This document shows, piece by piece, positions 43,235 to 50,277 of a stretch of DNA of 64,000 bases (the first letter of the stretch is position 1; every line of letters starts with the position of its first letter). The position numbers and the translations under genes are program-made. The notes beneath the pieces are model-generated. The model worked only from the letters and a program-made list of their open reading frames with translations, made no database searches and was not told the origin of the DNA. The stretch is from the NCBI RefSeq assembly GCF_030209475.1, contig NZ_JARVRW010000003.1, forward strand, positions 62,001 to 126,000. Direction: 5' to 3'. This DNA is from Microbacterium sp. lyk4-40-TSB-66 (GTDB taxonomy: Bacteria; Actinomycetota; Actinomycetes; Actinomycetales; Microbacteriaceae).

Positions 43235-44536
43235 TCAGAGGCGATCGGCGATCTGACGCATCAGCGAGTGCTGGCGGCGGACCTGTTCGATGCTGCGCCA
43301 GGGCTCCCGCTCTCCCTCGTACTCGCTGGAGAGGTAGCCGGTGTACCCCGCATCCTTGAACGCCTTCAGCACGGGCTCCCACGGGATCTGCTGGTCGTCG
43401 AGGTTCTCGTCGATGTCGTGGAACTTCGCCTGGATGAACACGACGTTCTCGATGACGTCGAACACGTCGGCGGGGTCGACGTGGATGCCGTCGAGGAAGG
43501 CCGGGCGCTGCCCCGGCAGTTCGCCGGGGCGGAGCGGGATCGGGCGGTCCTGGAAGATGCCGGTGTCGAGCAGGAGGCCGAAGTGCTTCGTACCGGTGCG
43601 ACGGATCAGGGCGATGTAGTCGTCGACGACCTCGTGCTTGATGGGGGTGGGCGAGTGGATCTCGGGGCAGATGATCACATCGAGCTCTTCGGCCAGCGGC
43701 AGCGAGGCCTCGACGACCTCGGTCCAGATCGGGTGCGGGATGAGGTCGCTCGAGACCACGCCGATCTTCGGCCGGACGAACCGGAAGCCGAGACGCTGGG
43801 CGAGCCGCAGGTCGCGCTGCAGGGCGGCGGCCCCTTCGTCGACCGTCATGTCGCGGCCGTTCGGGCCGCTCGAGTGCAGGCGCGTATCGATCCACGAGCC
43901 GTAGTTCGTGGGCTCGAGGCCGTACTTCGCGAGGAGCGCGAACCAGTCGTCGACCCACTCCTGCGAGGGGTTCGGGTAGTTCGGCACATGGCCTTCGCCG
44001 AGGATCTCCACGCCCGTCGCCCCGAGGTCGGCGATCGAGGCGAGGGCGGTCTCGAGGTCCATCACGGTGCCGTAGTCGCCCATGTAGCTGTAGAGCGAGA
44101 CGCCGTACCGGAAGGGGGCACCGGATGCCTCGGGGGAGAGCGTGACGTTCTTGGTCACGCGGTACCTGCTCGGCTGGTGCTCCTGCGGAATGTACGACAT
44201 CCGCAGGCGCAGGTCGATCGACAGCTCGTGCGTGCCGTCGGGCAGACCGCCGGGAAGCGGAACCGTGATGATCGCGGCGTCTTCGAGCGGCCAGCGCACG
44301 CCGTCGCCGTCCCACAGCTCGGCGAGCGTGTACTGCCGGCCCTGCAGGGTCCACAGCGGGACGTCGGGTTCGACGTCGACGAGACCCGGGATGCTCACGC
44401 CGATCCCGTCGACCAGCGAGGCGGACATGCCGCGGTACGACGGCATCCGCACCCGGAACTGGAATCCGGTGATCTCGCCGCCCTCGCGGACGTTGCGGAA
44501 GCCGACGGACTGGATGAGGTCTCTCTCGAGAAGCAT
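43235..44536 (-). CDS. Single-chain C-glycoside deglycosidase, divergent: beta and alpha parts fused
   Basis: A 433-residue protein. Residues 1-133 are a beta module (VRMPSYRGMSASLVDGI, LWTLQGRQYTLAEL, LRMSYIPQEH), joined by a very short linker to the alpha barrel from about residue 142 (YGVSLYSYMGDYGTVM). Metal ligand positions: Glu292 (CPEIHSP), Asp324 (LLLDTGIF), Gln369 (FIQAKFHDID) and Glu405 (LSSEYEGER). The third is His in the other CGD-like proteins; Gln is used at this place in Hyi-type relatives, so it may still bind metal. It is more distant from the other sets and may act on a different glycoside. Same-strand neighbour of the first fused gene, 87 bases apart. Confidence 0.78.
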   Translation of the reverse strand: MLLERDLIQSVGFRNVREGGEITGFQFRVRMPSYRGMSASLVDGIGVSIPGLVDVEPDVPLWTLQGRQYTLAELWDGDGVRWPLEDAAIITVPLPGGLPDGTHELSIDLRLRMSYIPQEHQPSRYRVTKNVTLSPEASGAPFRYGVSLYSYMGDYGTVMDLETALASIADLGATGVEILGEGHVPNYPNPSQEWVDDWFALLAKYGLEPTNYGSWIDTRLHSSGPNGRDMTVDEGAAALQRDLRLAQRLGFRFVRPKIGVVSSDLIPHPIWTEVVEASLPLAEELDVIICPEIHSPTPIKHEVVDDYIALIRRTGTKHFGLLLDTGIFQDRPIPLRPGELPGQRPAFLDGIHVDPADVFDVIENVVFIQAKFHDIDENLDDQQIPWEPVLKAFKDAGYTGYLSSEYEGEREPWRSIEQVRRQHSLMRQIADRL

Positions 44537-44591
44537 CGTCGCTCACTCTCTCTGGTGTCGCTCCGACGCTACCTCGCTTTTGCCTCATTCA

Positions 44592-44601
44592 GACATAAGG
44601 G
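44592..44601. promoter_or_regulatory. Regulon motif upstream of the fused CGD gene
   Basis: TTCAGACATAAGGGGTTGTGA here aligns with TTCAGACATTAGTCGC-TAGGTTGTGA at 25951-25976. The core is GACATAAGGG, eight of ten positions of the consensus GACATWAGTC. It lies about 56 bases before the start codon at 44536. Confidence 0.5.
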
Positions 44602-44659
44602 GTTGTGATGCTCCGCATCAGCCCCCGTCCGTCCGCCGCCCGCCGCCGTCGTCGGCGAG

Positions 44660-44715
44660 GCATGTCCCGATTCGTGCGATTTCCCGCGAGAAATTCTGCT
44701 CGAAGTGGGACATGC
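44660..44715. repeat. 56-base palindrome-ended repeat, unit 1
   Basis: Perfect 9-base terminal inverted repeats GCATGTCCC / GGGACATGC enclose GATTCGTGCGATTTCCCGCG and a few more bases. Unit 2 (44775-44830) has the same length and ends. An ACCTCA...TGAGGT inverted pair lies between the units, so the whole 171-base block is symmetric in layout. Confidence 0.9.
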
Positions 44716-44774
44716 ACCTCATCGCCGCGCCGACGGCGCCGCTTCTGGCGCGGGGGACCTACCGGTGAGGTGCC

Positions 44775-44830
44775 GCATGTCCCGATTCGTGCGACTTCCC
44801 GCGGAGAATCTTGCTCGAAGTGGGACATGC
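44775..44830. repeat. 56-base palindrome-ended repeat, unit 2
   Basis: Direct second copy of the unit at 44660-44715 with the same 9-base inverted ends. The two differ at a few positions in the middle. Confidence 0.9.
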
Positions 44831-44971
44831 CCCGGTCCCGGCTGAAGCCCTGTGCCCAGCCGGCGTCTGGAGGCCCCAAGTGAGCTACACGCGTGAGTCT
44901 CGCCGTCCGTGCTTCCGCACGCGCGCCGTCAGCGCTCCGAGCGCGCGACATCAGCGCCCGAGCGCCCGGCG

Positions 44972-46138
44972 TCAGCGCTCGAGCACCACCGCGAGGCCCT
45001 GGCCCACGCCGATGCAGATCGCGGCGACCGCGACGCCGCCGCCGCGGCGCTTCAGCTCGTGCGCGGCGCGGGCGATGATGCGCCCGCCCGAGGCGCCGAG
45101 CGGGTGGCCGATCGCGATCGCGCCGCCGTTCTCGTTGAGCGTCGACGGGTCGAGTTCGGTCCAGAGCTTCGCGCACGCGAGAGTCTGCGAGGCGAACGCC
45201 TCGTTGAGCTCGACGAACGACACGTCCGCCCACGTCCGCCCGGCGCGAGCGAGGGCGCGGTTCGCCGCCTCGACGGGGGCGACGCCGAACACGTCGGGGT
45301 CGTTGCCGAACGCCGCACGGCCGGCGATACGCGCGAGGGGCTCGGCATCCAGAGCTCCCTCCGAACCCAGCAGCACCGCCGAGGCGCCGTCGTTGATGGG
45401 CGAGGAGTTGCCCGCGGTCACGGAGCCTCCCGCACGGAACGCCGGGCGCAGGCCCGCGAGAACCTCTGCGGTGGAGTCGTCGCGGATCCCCTCGTCTCGC
45501 GCGAGAGCGTGGCCCTCGACCTGCACGATCTCGTCGTCGAAGCGTCCCGCGGCCCAGGCGGCGGCGGCGAGGCGGTGGCTGCGGGCGGCGAAGGCGTCCT
45601 GCTCCTCGCGCGAGACGTCGTAGATCTCGGCGAGCTTCTCGGCGCTCTCGCCGTTCGTAATCGTCCAGTCCTTCCTCAGCCGCGGGTTGGTCATGCGCCA
45701 CCCGATGGAGGTGTTCCACATCGTCTGATTCGCCGCGGGGAAGGGGCGGGGGCTCTTCTCCACCACGAAGGGTGCGCGGGTCATCGACTCCACCCCGCCG
45801 GCGAGGATCACGTCGGCGTCTCCGGCCTCGATCGCGCGCGAGCCCTGGATCACTGCATCCAGCGACGACCCGCACAACCGGTTGATGGTCGTGCCGGGCA
45901 CCGACGAGGGGAAGCCCGCGAGCAGCGCACCGAACCGCGCGACGTTGCGGTTGTCTTCGCCGGCCTGGTTGGCGTCGCCGAACACGATGTCCTCGATGCG
46001 GGCGGGGTCGATCCCGGTGCGCTCGACGACGGATGCCATGACGGTCGCGGCGAGATCGTCGGGGCGCACGTCGGCGAAGGCTTTGCCGTGCCGGGCGAAG
46101 GGGGTGCGGACGGCGTCGTAGACGAACGATGCGGGCAT
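44972..46138 (-). CDS. pcaF: 3-oxoadipyl-CoA thiolase
   Basis: A 388-residue thiolase that splits 3-oxoadipyl-CoA into succinyl-CoA and acetyl-CoA, the last step of the beta-ketoadipate pathway. Catalytic residues are Cys89 (NRLCGSS), His in IGHPLGASG and Cys in AAICIGVGQG. The N-terminal VYDAVRTPFARHGKAFADVRPDDLA is typical of PcaF. It is the last gene of the pca operon, starting three bases after pcaJ. A general acetyl-CoA acetyltransferase is the alternative but context decides. Confidence 0.92.
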   Translation of the reverse strand: MPASFVYDAVRTPFARHGKAFADVRPDDLAATVMASVVERTGIDPARIEDIVFGDANQAGEDNRNVARFGALLAGFPSSVPGTTINRLCGSSLDAVIQGSRAIEAGDADVILAGGVESMTRAPFVVEKSPRPFPAANQTMWNTSIGWRMTNPRLRKDWTITNGESAEKLAEIYDVSREEQDAFAARSHRLAAAAWAAGRFDDEIVQVEGHALARDEGIRDDSTAEVLAGLRPAFRAGGSVTAGNSSPINDGASAVLLGSEGALDAEPLARIAGRAAFGNDPDVFGVAPVEAANRALARAGRTWADVSFVELNEAFASQTLACAKLWTELDPSTLNENGGAIAIGHPLGASGGRIIARAAHELKRRGGGVAVAAICIGVGQGLAVVLER

Positions 46139-46141
46139 GGC

Positions 46142-46783
46142 TCAGGCCTCCAGTTCCAGACCGAGGAGCTGCTCGATCTCGGCGTGCGTGTTGTCGCCGA
46201 ACAGCTCGCGCACGCGGAAGCCGTCGGGCGTGACGTCGAAGACGCCGTGATCGGTGTAGACCCGCGAGACGCAGCCGACGCCGGTCAGCGGATACGAGCA
46301 GGCGGCGACCAGTTTGGGGTCACCGCCCTTGGTGAGCAGGTCGGTCATGACGTAGACGTCCTTCGCGCCGATGGCGAGGTCCATGGCGCCGCCGACCGCG
46401 GGGATCGCCCCGGGCTCGCCGGTCGACCAGTTGGCGAGGTTGCCGCCGGCCGACACCTGGAACGCGCCCAGCACGCACACGTCGAGGTGGCCGCCGCGCA
46501 TCATCGCGAAAGAGTCGGCGTGGTGGAAGTACGCCGCCCCGGCGAGCGCGGTGACGGGCTGCTTCCCGGCGTTGATGAGGTCGGGATCGACCTGTCCCCG
46601 CGCGGGGGCCGCCCCCATGCCGAGCATGCCGTTCTCGGTGTGCAGCACGATCTCGAGGCCCTCGGGGAGGAAGTCGGCGACGAGGGTGGGTGCCCCGATG
46701 CCGAGGTTCACCACGGCGCCCTCAGGGATGTCGGATGCCACGCGCGCGGCGAGAGCGGCGCGGGAGATGCGGGTGGTGGTCAC
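46142..46783 (-). CDS. pcaJ: 3-oxoadipate CoA-transferase, beta subunit
   Basis: A 213-residue subunit carrying the catalytic Glu in HTENGMLG (about residue 50) that forms the CoA thioester. VVNLGIGAPTLVADFLPEG is the oxyanion-binding start. With PcaI it moves CoA from succinyl-CoA to 3-oxoadipate. Its ATG overlaps the pcaI stop by four bases. ScoB-type acetoacetate transferase is a close relative; the neighbours favour PcaJ. Confidence 0.9.
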   Translation of the reverse strand: MTTTRISRAALAARVASDIPEGAVVNLGIGAPTLVADFLPEGLEIVLHTENGMLGMGAAPARGQVDPDLINAGKQPVTALAGAAYFHHADSFAMMRGGHLDVCVLGAFQVSAGGNLANWSTGEPGAIPAVGGAMDLAIGAKDVYVMTDLLTKGGDPKLVAACSYPLTGVGCVSRVYTDHGVFDVTPDGFRVRELFGDNTHAEIEQLLGLELEA

Positions 46784-47526
46784 TGCTCGGCTCCTTCCTC
46801 GGCCAGCGGGCGGCCCTCGATGTCGACGCCGCCGACGAACTCCCCGTCGCGCAACCAGGGGCGCTCACCGACCGCGACGACACGGTCGACGTAGAGACCC
46901 GGGGTGATGACGGCCTCGGGGTCGAGCCAGCCGAGCGGCACGATCTCGTCGACCTGCGCGACGGTGACGGCTGCCGCGGCGGCCATGATGGGTCCGAAGT
47001 TGCGGGCCGTCTCGCGGTAGACGAGGTTGCCCCAGCGGTCGGCCGCCCGCGCGCTGATGAGGGCGACGTCGGCGCGGATCGGGTACTCCAGCACGTAATC
47101 GCGGCCGTCGATGCGCCGCGTCTCTTTGCCCTCCGCGAGCTGGGTGCCGAACCCGGTGGGGGTGAAGAACCCGCCGATGCCGGCGCCCGCGGCGCGGATG
47201 CGCTCGGCGAGGTTGCCCTGCGGCACGAGCTCGAGCTCGACCTTGCCGTCGCGGTAGAGACCGTCGAACACCCACGAGTCGCTCTGGCGGGGGAACGAGC
47301 AGATCATCTTGCGCACCTGGCCGGCCGCGAGCAGCGCCGCGAGTCCGGTGTCGCCGTTGCCGGCGTTGTTGTTGACGACGGTGAGGTCGCCCGCGCCGTG
47401 GGCGATGAGCGCGTCGATGAGCTCGACGGGCTGACCGGCGCGGCCGAAGCCGCCGATCATGACGGTGGCCCCGTCGCGGATGCCGGCGACCGCCGCCGCG
47501 ACGTCGAGAACGGTCTTGTCGATCAC
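46780..47526 (-). CDS. pcaI: 3-oxoadipate CoA-transferase, alpha subunit
   Basis: A 248-residue subunit with DGATVMIGGFGRAGQPVELID at the start and the GGFFTPTGFGTQLAEGKE CoA-site segment near residue 117. It works as a heteromer with the PcaJ protein encoded next. Its ATG overlaps the pcaC stop by four bases. Confidence 0.9.
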   Translation of the reverse strand: MIDKTVLDVAAAVAGIRDGATVMIGGFGRAGQPVELIDALIAHGAGDLTVVNNNAGNGDTGLAALLAAGQVRKMICSFPRQSDSWVFDGLYRDGKVELELVPQGNLAERIRAAGAGIGGFFTPTGFGTQLAEGKETRRIDGRDYVLEYPIRADVALISARAADRWGNLVYRETARNFGPIMAAAAAVTVAQVDEIVPLGWLDPEAVITPGLYVDRVVAVGERPWLRDGEFVGGVDIEGRPLAEEGAEQ

Positions 47527-48020
47527 GGCGCGTCCTCCCCGGGCGATGTCGCCGCGGGCCCTCCCGCGGGAGCCGGCGGCCCCGCGGGCGCAGTCGGATC
47601 AGCCGTCGCGGCCGGAGCGGATCCGGCCGGCGTGCCGGCGGCATCCGTAGCCGAGAACACCTCCGCCGCGATCCGGAACGCCGAGTTCGCCGCCGGCACA
47701 CCCGAGTAGATCGCCGACTGCAGCATGACCTCGCGGATCTCGTCGATCGTCAGGCCGTTGCGCAGCGCCGCGCGCAGGTGCATCGCGAGTTCCTCGTGAT
47801 GTCCGTGCGCGATGAGCGAACTGAGCACGGCGATCGACCGGGAGCGACGGTCCAGACCCGGGCGCGACCAGATGTCGCCCCAGGCGACGCGCGTGATGAA
47901 GTCCTGCCAGTCGGCGGTGAGCTCGGTGGTCGACGCGAGGGCGCGGTCGACGTGGGCGTCCGACAGCACGGCACGGCGCACGGCCATGCCCTGGTCGACG
48001 CGTTCCTGATCGGTGGGCAT
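47523..48020 (-). CDS. pcaC: 4-carboxymuconolactone decarboxylase with extra C-terminal tail
   Basis: A 165-residue protein of the CMD family. The core is GDIWSRPGLDRRSRSIAVLSSL and HEELAMHLRAALRNGLTIDEIREVMLQSAIYSGVPAAN (in parts), with the proton-shuttle Glu and His of the family. It removes CO2 from 4-carboxymuconolactone to give 3-oxoadipate enol-lactone. From about residue 126 the chain continues as a 40-residue Ala/Pro/Gly-rich tail (AGTPAGSAPAATADP) absent from typical PcaC, which looks disordered. The TGATG overlap with pcaD shows coupling. Confidence 0.9.
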   Translation of the reverse strand: MPTDQERVDQGMAVRRAVLSDAHVDRALASTTELTADWQDFITRVAWGDIWSRPGLDRRSRSIAVLSSLIAHGHHEELAMHLRAALRNGLTIDEIREVMLQSAIYSGVPAANSAFRIAAEVFSATDAAGTPAGSAPAATADPTAPAGPPAPAGGPAATSPGEDAP

Positions 48021-48802
48021 CAGGCGTCCTTTCGAGAAGCGGAGGAGAAGAACGACCGCAGCAGCGCCGCCACGGACTCGGGTTGTTCGGCGGGCGGCAG
48101 GTGGCCGGCGTCGTCGATGCGCGCGGTGCGGCCGTCGCGCACGCCGTCGGCGATCTCGACGGCCTTGGCCTCGGGCGCGACGGCGTCGAAGGCCCCCCAG
48201 GCCGCGAGCACCGGCACGGTGATCCGGCTCAGCGCCGGGCGCACGTCGTACGCGGCGAGCGCCTCGCAGCACCGGGCGTAGCTGTCGTCGTCGGCGTCCT
48301 GCAGGGCGTGCAGCAGACGTCCGGTGAGGTCGGGGCGCCGCGCGATCGAGTCGGGGGCGAACCAGCGCTGGGCCGACGCGATGATGAGGCTCGACGTGCT
48401 CTGCGCCCGCGCCTGGGCCGCACGGTCGGCCCACGCGGCGGGCTCGCCGAGCTGAGCGCCGGATGCCACGATGGCCGCCGCCCGCAGCCGATCGCCGTGG
48501 CGCAGGGCGAGTTCGAGCCCCGTCGCACCACCGAGCGAGACTCCGGCGTAGAAGAAGGTGTCGTCGGGCACGGCGGCCGCGACGGCATCCGCGAGGTCGG
48601 CGACCGAGAACGCCTCTCGCGCGACGGGACACGCGCCGTGACCCGGGAGGTCCCACGCCGAGACGCGGTGGTCGTCGGCGAGCAGCGGCACGACGTCATC
48701 CCACAGGATGGTCGAGGTGCCCAGCGACGGCCCGAGAACCACGAGCGGCGCGCCCTCCGGCCCGACCGGTGCCGTGAGCGAGATCAGCGAAACCGCACTC
48801 AT
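48020..48802 (-). CDS. pcaD: 3-oxoadipate enol-lactonase
   Basis: A 260-residue alpha/beta hydrolase that opens the enol-lactone to 3-oxoadipate. The nucleophile elbow is AGVSLGGATG, the oxyanion region LGPSLGTSTILWD, the acid Asp in WGAFDAVAP and the His in DDAGHLPPAEQPE. Length and motifs are normal. Its ATG overlaps the pcaB stop. Confidence 0.92.
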   Translation of the reverse strand: MSAVSLISLTAPVGPEGAPLVVLGPSLGTSTILWDDVVPLLADDHRVSAWDLPGHGACPVAREAFSVADLADAVAAAVPDDTFFYAGVSLGGATGLELALRHGDRLRAAAIVASGAQLGEPAAWADRAAQARAQSTSSLIIASAQRWFAPDSIARRPDLTGRLLHALQDADDDSYARCCEALAAYDVRPALSRITVPVLAAWGAFDAVAPEAKAVEIADGVRDGRTARIDDAGHLPPAEQPESVAALLRSFFSSASRKDA

Positions 48803-50277
48803 TCGTCCACCCCGTATCCGTTTGCGCGTAATCCCGTGCGGTCTCGGCGATCGGGTGCGGTCTCGTCGGCTTCCGCCGCAGCCCCGCCGCCCGCAGCACC
48901 TGCGCCTGCGCCGCTCGCAGCCCCGCCGCCCGCAGCGCCCCCGCCGCCCGCAGCCAGACCCGCGTTGCCACGGGCCAGGCGCGGGGCGAGCCCGACGTAC
49001 GCGCGGGGGTCCAGCAGCGCGTCGACGTCGAGTCCGTCGGCCTCGGGCAGCGCGCGAAGTCGATCCGCGAGGTCGTCGTCGCCCGCGAGCAGCTCGGCGA
49101 AGCGCTCGGCGCCGACCAGCGGCACGAGCACGCCGCGCAGGCGCTCGCTCACGATCCGCCCGCCCGTCGTCCCGGCGTTGCGCGCGGCGGCCGCGGCGTC
49201 CACCCGCAGGTGCGCCGCGAGAGAGGAGGCGTGCCACGACGCGCCCAGCGCCAGCCGCAGGAGTTCGCGCAGCGTCGGCCACTCGGCGTGCCAGGCACCG
49301 TCGGGGCGTTCGTCGACGGCGAGGGATGCCGCGAGGTGCAGCGTCGCCCCCAGCTGCGGCGCACGCAGAGCCGCCGATCGGATGAGCACCGCCTCGGCGG
49401 GGTTCTGCTTCTGGGGCATCGCCGACGATCCGCCGCCCACGCCCTCCGACACCTCGGCGATCTCCGTGCGGCTCAGCGTCGCCACATCGGCGGCGAACTT
49501 GCCCAGTGCGTCGAGCGCCTGCACGAGCGCGTCGCCGAGCTCGGTGACCGGCCAGCGGGTGACGTGCCACGGTGCGTCGGGGGCGTCGAGGAACGCTGCC
49601 CGGGCGAAGGCGGCGGGCAGGGCGGCCGCGTCCTCCGCGGACCCGGTGATCTCCACGAACGAGGCGAGCGTGCCGCCCGCGCCGCCGAGCTGCGCCGGGA
49701 AGACCAGCGCGTCGAGACGGGATGCCGCGCGCTCCATCCCCTGCGCCCACGTCGCCGCGCGTGCGCCCACCGTCGTGGGCACCGCGTGCTGGGTCAGCGT
49801 GCGCGCGACCGCGACGTCGTCGGCGTGATGCAGGGCGAGCTGCCGCAGCCACTGCGCCGCGTGTCCCACGGATGCGCGCACCTGTTCGACCGCGCGCTGC
49901 GCGACGGCCATGAGGGCGGTGTCGAGGATGTCCTGGCTCGTCGCCCCGCGGTGGATCCACGCGCGGTGCGCGGCGGGCACCTGCTGCGTCATCATCCCCA
50001 CGAGGGGGATGACGGGGTTTCCGCCGGCCACCGACGCCGTGACGAGCGCGTCGACGTCGAGCGTCGCCGACGGGGAGCCGCCCTTCTCGTCGAGGCCGAA
50101 GGCGTGGTCGACCGCGATGGCGGCGTCACGCGGCGCGACGCCCCGCTCGGCGTAGGCCGCGACGAGCGCGCATTCCGCCCGCACGAGGGCGTCGAGCACC
50201 GCGGCGTCCGACACGAGTGCGTCGTGGCCGACCGTGACCGGCGTGAGCAGTCCCCGCTCGAAAGGTTCAGAAGGCAA
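48799..50277 (-). CDS. pcaB: 3-carboxy-cis,cis-muconate cycloisomerase, repeat-extended C-terminus
   Basis: A 492-residue member of the fumarase/aspartase superfamily. The signature SSAMPQKQNPAEAV (GSSxMPxKxNP) near residue 275 and IHRGATSQDILDTALM are clear. It cyclises carboxymuconate to carboxymuconolactone. The core ends near DPRAYVGLAPRLARG; the remaining 55 or so residues are a Gly/Ala run followed by DETAPDRRDRTGLRANGYG, which is encoded by dispersed repeat family A. The only plausible start is TTG 50277, which overlaps pcaG by 11 bases; no nearer ATG or GTG keeps the N-terminal domain. Confidence 0.88.
   Translation of the reverse strand: MPSEPFERGLLTPVTVGHDALVSDAAVLDALVRAECALVAAYAERGVAPRDAAIAVDHAFGLDEKGGSPSATLDVDALVTASVAGGNPVIPLVGMMTQQVPAAHRAWIHRGATSQDILDTALMAVAQRAVEQVRASVGHAAQWLRQLALHHADDVAVARTLTQHAVPTTVGARAATWAQGMERAASRLDALVFPAQLGGAGGTLASFVEITGSAEDAAALPAAFARAAFLDAPDAPWHVTRWPVTELGDALVQALDALGKFAADVATLSRTEIAEVSEGVGGGSSAMPQKQNPAEAVLIRSAALRAPQLGATLHLAASLAVDERPDGAWHAEWPTLRELLRLALGASWHASSLAAHLRVDAAAAARNAGTTGGRIVSERLRGVLVPLVGAERFAELLAGDDDLADRLRALPEADGLDVDALLDPRAYVGLAPRLARGNAGLAAGGGGAAGGGAASGAGAGAAGGGAAAEADETAPDRRDRTGLRANGYGVDE
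48814..48865. repeat. Palindromic dispersed repeat, family A, copy 2
   Basis: Its complement (CGAGACCGCACCCGATCGCC then GAGACCGCACG) aligns with the left part of the element at 3857-3934. Here it lies inside the 3' end of pcaB and is translated as its last residues. Confidence 0.75.

Larger units (their letters stand above)
44537..44971. other. Gene-free region, 435 bases
   Basis: No convincing gene. The left end holds the promoter region of the second fused CGD gene with the motif GACATAAGGG. The middle holds two copies of a 56-base palindromic unit. The right end is the 3' side of the pca operon; no clear pca terminator is seen unless the palindromes serve as one. Confidence 0.6.

Noticed and set aside
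43147-43235. The two fused CGD genes as a sequencing artefact
   Set aside because: Both genes show the beta-alpha order independently, with different linkers and clear divergence, so a chance loss of a stop codon in both is unlikely. Reads should still be checked.
44660-44830. Insertion sequence
   Set aside because: There are inverted ends but no transposase frame and the block is only 171 bases; at most a non-autonomous element.
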